Origin: CAZEMR01 sp964513465
GTDB lineage: Bacteria > Bacteroidota > Ignavibacteria > Kapaibacteriales > UBA2268
Direction: 5' to 3'
Length of the DNA: 21,599 nt
NCBI GenBank assembly: GCA_964513465.1
Contig: CAZEMR010000050.1
Location: 1-21,599, forward strand
Shown here in pieces: positions 8,056 through 14,837 of the stretch. A program made the position numbers and the translations under genes. Numbering within the stretch: the stretch's first letter is position 1; every line of letters begins with the position of its first letter. Under the pieces are notes generated by a model. The model was not told where the DNA came from. It worked only from the letters and a program-made list of their open reading frames with translations, and made no database searches.

Positions 8056-8154
8056 GGAATTATGAATATTTAATCAAAAATCCGGAACCATCAACTGCTT
8101 CGTTCGGGAAGAAGTAATCTGCCAGTCATATATATGTTAATTATTTATAAAATT

Positions 8155-8205
8155 AAAAAAAGCCCTTTTAGTATGACCGCAAAAACCCAGCCAATTTAAA
8201 AGGGC
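8155..8205 (-). terminator. Intrinsic terminator between cheA and cheB
   Basis: A perfect 9-bp stem (GCCCTTTTA 8162-8170 with TAAAAGGGC 8197-8205) encloses a 26-base loop. On the minus strand it is followed immediately by seven T residues (A run 8155-8161). It lies 24 bases beyond the cheA stop. The loop is long for a terminator, but stem and T tract are typical. It should reduce transcription from cheA into cheB. Confidence 0.8.
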
Positions 8206-8229
8206 GAATATAAGTCGATTTTATTTAAA

Positions 8230-10281
8230 TTATTTTAGTACCTGCGCGCCGGTGTATTTATTGCTGTATACCGTCTCGATGAGTTCGGCGATGTCGATAA
8301 TCATAATCACGCGGCCGTCGCCGAGAATTGTGGAGCCCGCAATTCCGCTGATGCTGCCGAGGTATTCGCCAAGTGATTTGATGACGATTTCCTGCTGGCC
8401 GAGCAACTGATCGACCACCAGCCCCACGCGCTGCACTCCGTGCCCGACGACAACGACGTTGCGATTGGCAAGCTCCTCGCGGACTTTGGGCAGGCCGAGC
8501 GCCTTGTCGAGCCTGATAAGCGGCTGCACTTCCTCGCGGATGCGGATGACTTCCTGCTGGTTGATCGAATAAATGCTCTCGAGGTCTATCGATACGACTT
8601 CGACCACCGAGCTGAGCGGAATTGCGTATGTTTCGTTAAATACTTTTACAAGCAGTCCCTGGATAATCGCCAGAGTGAGCGGGAGTTTGATAATAAATGT
8701 CGAGCCTTTGCCCGGAGCGGATTCGATCTCGATCATGCCCTTCAGGTTCTGGATATTTGTGCGGACAACGTCCATGCCAACGCCGCGGCCGGACACGTTG
8801 GATACCTTCTGGGCCGTGCTGAATCCGGGCATGAATATTAGCTGGTATGCTTCGCGCGAGCTCATCTGCGAGGCCTGCTCCTCGGTGATAATGCCCTTTT
8901 CGATAGCTTTCGATTTAATTTTTTCGGGGTCCATACCCTGGCCGTCATCGGATATTTTGAGGACAATATTATTGCCCTCCTGCTCTGCGTCGAGCGTAAT
9001 TGTTCCCTGGGCGGGCTTGCCCTTTTCCATGCGGTCCTGGGGCGATTCTATGCCGTGGTCGCAGGAATTGCGGATCATATGTACCAGCGGGTCGTTAAGC
9101 TCTTCGATAATTCCGCGGTCGATCTCGGTCTCCTCGCCTTTTACGACGAGCTTGATCTGCTTTTTGAATTCGCGGGAGAGATCGCGCACAATCCGCGGCG
9201 CCTTCTGGTATAATTTACCAACGGGCACCATTCTCATGCGCATGACGGCTGCCTGAATTTCGGAGGTTACGAAATCAATCTGGGCAGTATTTTCTATGAA
9301 ATCGCGGACACTTTCCTTGTTTTCGGCTTTGTTCTCGAGCTGTTCGGTAAGCTGCGCCAATCGGTTGCGGCCGAGCACGAGTTCGCCGGAGAGGTCCATC
9401 AGAGACTCTACTCGGGCGACATCCACGCGGATAGTTTCGGATGTAACCTTCGGCTTTTTGGCTGTGCCGGGGGCATGTGCATCGGGTTTGGTCGGCGGTG
9501 GAACAGGCTTTTTGGGTTCGGATTTTTCGGCTTTGTCGGGCAAATCAGATACGATATCGTCCTTATCGGGCACATCGGCCTTCGGAGCGGGTTCATCCGT
9601 ATCGGATATATCAGCATCTTCCGGCTCTTCTTCTTTGCGTCCCTTATGGAAGCTCTGATTGACTTCCGCAAATGCTGCGTCGAGTAATGCCAGCTCCTCG
9701 TCGCTGAAGTCGCCCTCGCCTGAGCCGATCTCGGGATTGCCCAGCACTGCATCGACCGCGCTGGCGGAGGGAGGGGTGGTATCGGGCTTTTGTGTGTCAT
9801 CTTCGGCGGTGGTTTCTGTTTCGGGCTGTTCTTCGGGGGCGGACTGTACCGATTGAGCGGGTTCGGCTTCGTCGGGCATTTCGCCGCGAGCAAGTGTATC
9901 GATTACATTGATAGTATCATGGAAATCCGGCGGCTCGGTGTCGCCGGTCTGAATTTTTTCAATCAGCACCTCGATCCAGTCGTGCACCTCGAGCAACACA
10001 TCGATAATCGGCTGGTTGACCTTCAGTTCGCTGCGGCGGAGTTTGTTCAGAAGGTCTTCGGCGTGGTGGGTGATTTCGGTAATATCTTCGAATCCCATAA
10101 ACGAAGATGTGCCCTTGATAGTATGGAAGCTCCGGAAAATCTGATTGAGCAGATCGAGGTCATCCGGCTGGTTTTCGAGCACCATCAGATCCTGAGAAAC
10201 GCTGTCGAGCAGCTCTTGAGTTTCAACCAGAAATCCCTCGAAAATTTCCTGCATGTCCGGATCTTCAAAAGGCATACCCAT
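8230..10281 (-). CDS. cheA: Chemotaxis histidine kinase CheA (no recognisable P2 domain)
   Basis: CheA autophosphorylates on receptor input and passes phosphate to CheY and CheB. In the 683-residue product, P1/Hpt is at 8-125, with phospho-accepting His53 in FRSFHTIKGTSSFMGF. A long Pro/Glu/Asp-rich linker covers about 133-280. P3 dimerisation follows at 281-345 (SETIRVDVARVESLMDLSGELV). The P4 ATPase spans about 346-535, with the N box HMIRNSCDHGIE (401-412), DDGQGM (445-450) and GRGVGMDVV (498-506). P5, the CheW-like domain, is at 536-683. Where P2 normally docks CheY and CheB there is only the linker, with one non-disordered island, DFSDEELALLDAAFAEV (191-207). AGGGTG-like bases (AGGGTG then AAAT) precede the chosen ATG. 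The gene lies 30 bases after the cheZ-like gene. Confidence 0.97.
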   Translation of the reverse strand: MGMPFEDPDMQEIFEGFLVETQELLDSVSQDLMVLENQPDDLDLLNQIFRSFHTIKGTSSFMGFEDITEITHHAEDLLNKLRRSELKVNQPIIDVLLEVHDWIEVLIEKIQTGDTEPPDFHDTINVIDTLARGEMPDEAEPAQSVQSAPEEQPETETTAEDDTQKPDTTPPSASAVDAVLGNPEIGSGEGDFSDEELALLDAAFAEVNQSFHKGRKEEEPEDADISDTDEPAPKADVPDKDDIVSDLPDKAEKSEPKKPVPPPTKPDAHAPGTAKKPKVTSETIRVDVARVESLMDLSGELVLGRNRLAQLTEQLENKAENKESVRDFIENTAQIDFVTSEIQAAVMRMRMVPVGKLYQKAPRIVRDLSREFKKQIKLVVKGEETEIDRGIIEELNDPLVHMIRNSCDHGIESPQDRMEKGKPAQGTITLDAEQEGNNIVLKISDDGQGMDPEKIKSKAIEKGIITEEQASQMSSREAYQLIFMPGFSTAQKVSNVSGRGVGMDVVRTNIQNLKGMIEIESAPGKGSTFIIKLPLTLAIIQGLLVKVFNETYAIPLSSVVEVVSIDLESIYSINQQEVIRIREEVQPLIRLDKALGLPKVREELANRNVVVVGHGVQRVGLVVDQLLGQQEIVIKSLGEYLGSISGIAGSTILGDGRVIMIIDIAELIETVYSNKYTGAQVLK

Positions 10282-10311
10282 ATTTCACCCTGCCGTTTAT
10301 TTCAATGATTA

Positions 10312-11439
10312 TTATTTGCCAAACAAAGCATCGATGTCTTCCTGCGAGAAATTCTCGAAGGGATCTCCTTCGTCCTCTTCTTCCGCAGCGCTCTCCTCTT
10401 CTTTAGTTTCGGCTGTTTCGGAGGATTCCTTAACGGATTCGGTTACTTCCTCATCAGGTTTTTCTTCCTGTGTGGCCGCAAACATCGCGTCAATATCGTT
10501 TTGCGATGCCTCGCCGGCGTCTTCTTCAGCGGCGGGTTGTGCCTCTTCAGGCTCGGCAGCCGGTTCTTCCTCTGCGCCTCCGAACATCGCATCTATGTCG
10601 TCCTGCGAAGCTTCGCCGGATTCGTCAGCGGTTTTGTCGCCGGTTTCGCCTTCCTGATGTTCGCGCATAAATTCGTCCACCTCGCTTTGGCGGGATTCCT
10701 TGGTCGAAAGCGAATCGACCGCTTCGGGGTCGAACGCTATGCTGCGATGCAGGTGGCTTACGTTTATTCGCTCGTCGTAATCGGATTTGGTGGGCACGAG
10801 TTCGCCAACATCGGTGGAGTTAAATTTGGTCATAATTGAAGTCAGCTTCACCTGGATAGTCTCCAGCAGGTGATTGACCGCCGCTATCTGCTGGCTGGTG
10901 ATGTCCTGCACCTGGAGCGACATCATTATCGAACTCGAGTCGTCCCGAATGCTCTGGAGTATATCTTCGTTGTGTTTATTAACTTCCTGGTATTCTTTTT
11001 CATTGGCGGTTTTAAGGTTTTTAATGGAATTATCCAGATGCGGCAGAATTTCACGCAGGTCGCTGCCCTTTTCGATAGCTTTTTTAATAATTTCGAGCAG
11101 CCGTATGGAATTGTCGCGTTTTTTGCGGTCGATCTCGGCCATCCGTTTGATATTCGAAGAGATAAGGTCCGTCTTGTAGAATAATCCGTCCACTATATCC
11201 ATGATTTCGTTGGTGGCCAGCTCTGTGGCTTCGGTCACTTTCGAGAGCTGTTTGGATACGTTGGGCATTTTCTTAAGGTTTTCTTCTATCGAATGATTTA
11301 TATCGTCCAGCAGCGGTTTGATTTCGCTGACAAACATAAAAATTTCTTCCAGAAATGGCAGCACCCGTTGCCCCAGCACAAAGAGCGCGCGTAGTTCATC
11401 TGTTTTTTTGAGTAATACCGACAGATCTTTATCTTTCAT
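10312..11439 (-). CDS. cheZ: CheZ-like CheY-P phosphatase with a tail of three FliM-like docking motifs
   Basis: CheZ speeds dephosphorylation of CheY-P. The first 205 of 375 residues are predicted helical, ending in SLQVQDITSQQIAAVNHLLETIQ (175-197). This matches the CheZ active-site helix, with Asp179 and Gln183 in the places of E. coli Asp143 and Gln147. The gene lies between cheY and cheA, which supports the call. Residues 206-375 are an acidic, probably disordered tail with three copies of a short motif: SQDDIDAMFGG (278-288), SQNDIDAMFAA (312-322) and SQEDIDALFGK (365-375, the very C-terminus). A degenerate fourth may be RQSEVDEFM (250-258). The motif resembles the EIDALL-type CheY-binding N-terminus of FliM; E. 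coli CheZ has one C-terminal CheY-binding peptide. A GGAG ribosome binding site (11448-11451) lies 8 bases before the ATG. Confidence 0.85.
   Translation of the reverse strand: MKDKDLSVLLKKTDELRALFVLGQRVLPFLEEIFMFVSEIKPLLDDINHSIEENLKKMPNVSKQLSKVTEATELATNEIMDIVDGLFYKTDLISSNIKRMAEIDRKKRDNSIRLLEIIKKAIEKGSDLREILPHLDNSIKNLKTANEKEYQEVNKHNEDILQSIRDDSSSIMMSLQVQDITSQQIAAVNHLLETIQVKLTSIMTKFNSTDVGELVPTKSDYDERINVSHLHRSIAFDPEAVDSLSTKESRQSEVDEFMREHQEGETGDKTADESGEASQDDIDAMFGGAEEEPAAEPEEAQPAAEEDAGEASQNDIDAMFAATQEEKPDEEVTESVKESSETAETKEEESAAEEEDEGDPFENFSQEDIDALFGK
10315..10608 (-). repeat. Three SQxDIDA(M/L)F peptide repeats in the CheZ-like tail
   Basis: Copies lie at 10576-10608, 10474-10506 and 10315-10347, all in the cheZ-like frame. 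The consensus is Ser-Gln-acidic/Asn-Asp-Ile-Asp-Ala-Met/Leu-Phe, followed by small residues. The spacers (23 and 42 residues) are rich in Glu and Ala and share no other sequence. Conservation of the motif within drifting spacers points to selection for a repeated binding peptide. Confidence 0.85.
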
Positions 11440-11465
11440 TTTGAATGCTCCGCGTTGAATATATT

Positions 11466-11837
11466 TTATTGAGTAGATTTAATAATTGCGTCCAGTTTTT
11501 CTTTAAGCACTTGCGGTGTAAACGGTTTGACCACATAATTATTTACCTTTGCCTTGAGCGCCTCGATAATGTCCTGCTTAAGGCCGCGTGTGGTTACCAT
11601 AAGTATGGGCAGCGATTTCCAGTTATCGTCGCTGCGGATTGCTTTAGTTAGCTCCAGCCCGCTCATATTGGGCATATTCCAGTCTGTGATTACAAACTCC
11701 ACGTCCTCGGATTTCAGCTTTTCGATTGCCTCGACCCCGTCTCCGGCCTCGACCACATCGGTCCATCCGAAGCCTTTGAGCGCGTTGATCACGATTCTTC
11801 TCATAGTGGGTGAATCGTCCACAACTAAGAATTTCAT
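11466..11837 (-). CDS. cheY: Chemotaxis response regulator CheY
   Basis: A single receiver domain of 123 residues, the output of the chemotaxis pathway. All the CheY residues are visible: acid pair Asp7-Asp8, phosphoacceptor Asp52 in ITDWNMPNMSG, the switch threonine Thr82 in LMVTT, Tyr101 and Lys104 in NNYVVKPF. The DWNMP and NNYVVKPFT segments are very close to classical flagellar CheY, so this is the likelier of the two receivers to be the true CheY. GAGG (11846-11849) lies 8 bases before the ATG. It is directly upstream of the cheZ-like gene (26-base gap), consistent with the two forming a signal and its terminator. Confidence 0.95.
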   Translation of the reverse strand: MKFLVVDDSPTMRRIVINALKGFGWTDVVEAGDGVEAIEKLKSEDVEFVITDWNMPNMSGLELTKAIRSDDNWKSLPILMVTTRGLKQDIIEALKAKVNNYVVKPFTPQVLKEKLDAIIKSTQ

Positions 11838-11895
11838 ATACCTGTCCTCGAATTTATTATTTTATTACGGTTGCTTTTATTAATATTCGGCATAA

Positions 11896-12261
11896 TCACC
11901 CGAGATATTTAGACACTTCGTACTGAATTCGCTTTGTGTTGAACGGTTTTATCAGATAGGAATTCGCGCCGGCCTCGAGCCCCTGGTTGATATCTTCGTC
12001 TCGAGAAAGCGAGGAAAGTATGATTATAGGCATATTCCTGTACTCTTCGGATTCCCTGAGCGTACGGATCAGCTTCAGTCCGTCGATATTGGGCATATTC
12101 AGGTCTGTTATCAACAGGTCCACTTTCTCGAGTGGTAATTTCTCGAGAGCTTCCATACCGTCAACGGTCGGGATCACCCGATAGCCCTTTATTTTGAGGG
12201 CAAGAGTAATGAATTTCCTGACGGAAGCGGAATCTTCGGCTACTAATATTGTTTTGGGCAT
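11896..12261 (-). CDS. CheY-like single-domain response regulator (second receiver)
   Basis: A 121-residue receiver without an output domain. The acid pair is Glu9-Asp10, the phosphoacceptor is Asp53 in ITDLNMPNIDG, Ser83 replaces the switch threonine, and Tyr102 and Lys105 lie in NSYLIKPF. It is a distinct paralogue of the cheY 58 bases downstream, not a recent duplicate, since the helices differ widely. In systems with two CheY proteins one often acts as a phosphate sink or serves another output; which applies here cannot be told from sequence. It lies between cheR and cheY in the same run. Confidence 0.93.
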   Translation of the reverse strand: MPKTILVAEDSASVRKFITLALKIKGYRVIPTVDGMEALEKLPLEKVDLLITDLNMPNIDGLKLIRTLRESEEYRNMPIIILSSLSRDEDINQGLEAGANSYLIKPFNTKRIQYEVSKYLG

Positions 12262-12311
12262 TTCGATCTATTCCGGATCTGTTTTTATTTTAATTATTAG
12301 ATATTTCTGTA

Positions 12312-13223
12312 CTACTCTTTTTTATATGCCATTGCTTTGGGCAGATGCACCAGTTTGAAAGCCTTGGATATTCCATGAAGCGATTCGGAATAGCCAATGA
12401 ATAAGTATCCGCCCTGGTTCAGCGAATCATACAAATGCGAGATTACCTGCTGCTTGGACGGTACGTCGAAATAAATCAGCACATTGCAGCAGAATATCAC
12501 ATCGCAGCTCGATATAGTCCGCATGGCATAAGCGTCGTAGAGGTTGATGTTCAGGAATTTGACCATCTTCTTGACTTCATCGCTTAATATATATGTCGAA
12601 CCCGACTGGCGGAAATATTTCTTCATATATGGTTCTGGCACATTGCGGACGGAATACTCCTTGTATATCCCCTTGCGGGCGGTATTCAGCACCGCGTTAT
12701 TGATGTCGCTGGCCAGTATCTGGAACTGCACCCGCGGGTATTGCGGCTTGAGCTTTTCGAGCACCAGCATGGCCAGAGTATATGCTTCCTCGCCTGTGCT
12801 GGCAGCCGCGCTCCACAGCCTGAGCACCGGATTGGGCGCCTGCATTCTGGGCTTGAGTATTTCGGGAACGATGATATTTTCGAATGCTTCGAACTGCTGC
12901 TGTGCGCGGAAGAAATAGGTCTCGTTAATAGTGATGGCTTCGAACAGGTCGTTCAGCTCCTGGCGGCCTCCGGGGGAGTCAAGGTAGCCTATATATTCCT
13001 CGAACGAACCGAGCTTGCGGGCAATCAGTCTTTTGGAAATCCGTCCCTCGAGCAGATATTTTTTACTTTCGGTGTAATAAATACCGCACTTTTTGTATAT
13101 AACGTCCCGCAATTTCACAAAAGTATCTTCGCTCATGGTCTTGCTTTCCGGCCGTTGCGCAGAAAGCTGGTCGCCCGCAGCGGGAGTTTTGGAGAATTTA
13201 AATTTAAAAAGCTGTGAACTCAT
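12312..13223 (-). CDS. cheR: Chemotaxis protein methyltransferase CheR
   Basis: CheR methylates glutamates on chemoreceptors with S-adenosylmethionine, opposing CheB. In this 303-residue protein the helical N-domain spans about 32-95, NETYFFR is at 100-106, the SAM-binding loop WSAAASTGEEAYTLAM is at 137-152, SDIN at about 172-175, and NVLIYFD at 247-253. All are CheR signatures and none is broken. The first 29 residues (basic, Ser/Thr/Pro) lie outside the family; the in-frame Met30 would give a conventional length, but neither start has a strong ribosome binding site. No C-terminal TPR or receptor-binding pentapeptide extension is present. It follows the HEAT-repeat gene by 54 bases. Confidence 0.96.
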   Translation of the reverse strand: MSSQLFKFKFSKTPAAGDQLSAQRPESKTMSEDTFVKLRDVIYKKCGIYYTESKKYLLEGRISKRLIARKLGSFEEYIGYLDSPGGRQELNDLFEAITINETYFFRAQQQFEAFENIIVPEILKPRMQAPNPVLRLWSAAASTGEEAYTLAMLVLEKLKPQYPRVQFQILASDINNAVLNTARKGIYKEYSVRNVPEPYMKKYFRQSGSTYILSDEVKKMVKFLNINLYDAYAMRTISSCDVIFCCNVLIYFDVPSKQQVISHLYDSLNQGGYLFIGYSESLHGISKAFKLVHLPKAMAYKKE

Positions 13224-13277
13224 ATATATCTGCTCATCTTTTATTAACGATTATTTCAAAATCGGGGTCGCTCCGGA

Positions 13278-14651
13278 TCATATAATATTGAATTTATTCA
13301 TTAATTTTTTGGCACGCGGCCGCAGCTCATCGTCGCTGGCGGCAATTTTTTCGATTTCGGGAATGAATCTGTCCAGATTGAGCTGGTCGACTACGTCCAT
13401 AGCCTCGGCTTTCTGGCCGGGATTCCCGTTCTGCAGGTAGAAGCTGATTTCGCGCTCGATGGCCCTGGAGTCCAGCTTGCGCATCAGTTCGACCACATCG
13501 GCGGCATTTCCCCGCGGATGAGTAAAGTTCAGAAACATCAATGTTTTAATAAATTGCTGCTTGTTGTCCTGCCGCGCGTCATCCCAGATAAATGCAACCA
13601 GGCTGAGAAATTCCACCATCGAATCATCCGGATGAGGATGCTGGCAGAACGAGGCAAGAAATTTGTCCACCAATTCGGGCGGCGAAGTAGCCAGCAATAT
13701 ATATAATATATGCTGCTGGACGTCGGCGTCCGAAAGAAACATTTCGTTGACCAGGCCGGGGATGTCTTCCTCTTGATAGCTCGGCCCCAGAGCCACCAGT
13801 CCGGCAGCGCGAATATCGGGGTCTTCGTCCATCAATGCGCGGCGTGCGATATAACGCAGATTTTCCGGCAGCTCGAGCTCTTCGCCAAGCCGGAAAGCAA
13901 TTGCATAAATCGTTTTGAGCAAAATAACCTGCAGTTCGCTTGTGGTATAGGGCAGCTGCTCCATCAATCGGTGGCATATCGAAATATCGCGTCCGGCAAG
14001 CGCCAGCGCGTCGATCACTGCCGTCTGCAGGAATATATCCTCTTCGTTTTGCAGTAGATTTATCAGGAACTCCTCGGCCTCTTCGGTGCCGATTTTGCCC
14101 AATGCTTCAATAACAATTGGTTTCAGATCTTCGTGGCGTTCGTATTTTGCAAACAGCTTATCGAGGGCGCCAGCTTCGTGCATATTACCAAGCGCTTCTA
14201 CTGCTGACGAAACGACGTTTATATCATTATCCTCCAGCAATTTATATACATCTTCGCTGACGGATGTGCCCCCGATAATTCCGATTATATCGCAGGCAAA
14301 TTTGCGTACGTCGGGATCGTCGCTCGAAAGGTATGGCACCAAAGCTTCGGCGGCTGCGGAGCCGAGCCGCATCAGTATTTCGCCGGCCAGATTGCGAATC
14401 TCGATGTCTTCCTCGGTTATCATTGGCGCTATTTTTCCGGCCACCAGCCGGGCATCCTCGCCATCGGCATCGGCCAGGGCCTGCGAGCATATATCGCGCA
14501 CTCCGCGGTCGCCATCGGAGAGCCCTGCGCTTAGAGCTTCTACTGCATCTACGTCAAAAACGCCGGAGCTGGCAATTTCGCTTGCGGCGGTTCTTCTTGA
14601 TACTGCATCCGAATTGTTTTTCAGGTCGTCGATCGCTTTGGTCAGTTCCAT
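13278..14651 (-). CDS. HEAT-repeat protein at the head of the chemotaxis cluster
   Basis: A 457-residue, mostly helical, cytoplasmic protein with no signal peptide. Repeated helix pairs of about 30-35 residues carry the HEAT pattern, most clearly in the first half (segments such as DIEIRNLAGEILMRLG, DPDVRKFACDIIGIIG, DINVVSSAVEALGNMH, LKPIVIEALGKIG and DPDIRAAGLVALG). HEAT solenoids are protein-binding scaffolds, and no catalytic motif is visible. The second half is more diverged. The start at 14651 is chosen because GGAG (14657-14660) lies 5 bases before it; an upstream TTG would add five residues. It is the first gene of the cheR-CheY-like-cheY-cheZ-cheA run, separated by 186 bases from the upstream sigma-54 activator. 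Its place suggests a role in organising or modulating the chemotaxis proteins, which is inference. Confidence 0.85.
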   Translation of the reverse strand: MELTKAIDDLKNNSDAVSRRTAASEIASSGVFDVDAVEALSAGLSDGDRGVRDICSQALADADGEDARLVAGKIAPMITEEDIEIRNLAGEILMRLGSAAAEALVPYLSSDDPDVRKFACDIIGIIGGTSVSEDVYKLLEDNDINVVSSAVEALGNMHEAGALDKLFAKYERHEDLKPIVIEALGKIGTEEAEEFLINLLQNEEDIFLQTAVIDALALAGRDISICHRLMEQLPYTTSELQVILLKTIYAIAFRLGEELELPENLRYIARRALMDEDPDIRAAGLVALGPSYQEEDIPGLVNEMFLSDADVQQHILYILLATSPPELVDKFLASFCQHPHPDDSMVEFLSLVAFIWDDARQDNKQQFIKTLMFLNFTHPRGNAADVVELMRKLDSRAIEREISFYLQNGNPGQKAEAMDVVDQLNLDRFIPEIEKIAASDDELRPRAKKLMNKFNII

Positions 14652-14656
14652 CTGTG

Positions 14657-14660
14657 CTCC
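14657..14660 (-). promoter_or_regulatory. Ribosome binding site deciding the HEAT-protein start
   Basis: GGAG on the minus strand lies 5 bases before the ATG at 14651. The alternative in-frame start, a TTG at 14666, would place this sequence inside the coding region, so the ATG is preferred. Confidence 0.6.
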
Positions 14661-14837
14661 ACACAAATCAATACGGCAAATAAATCAGTCAGAAAGTTAA
14701 TAATTGCCGGTTTATATTGTAAAAATGTTTTAAGACTTTATAAAATATGAAAATATTTTACTACGAGGTAAAATAAACCTTTAATTTCTAAAAATCAAGC
14801 TGTTTTTAATGAAATATCATTCATTGCCTTCATCGGA

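Noticed and set aside
14741..14760. Perfect 8-bp inverted repeat TAAAATAT with GAAA loop between the sigma-54 regulator gene and the HEAT-protein gene.
   Set aside because: The stem is all A-T, no T tract follows on the minus strand, and it lies upstream of the HEAT gene, not after a gene end. Likely chance in AT-rich DNA; not called a terminator.
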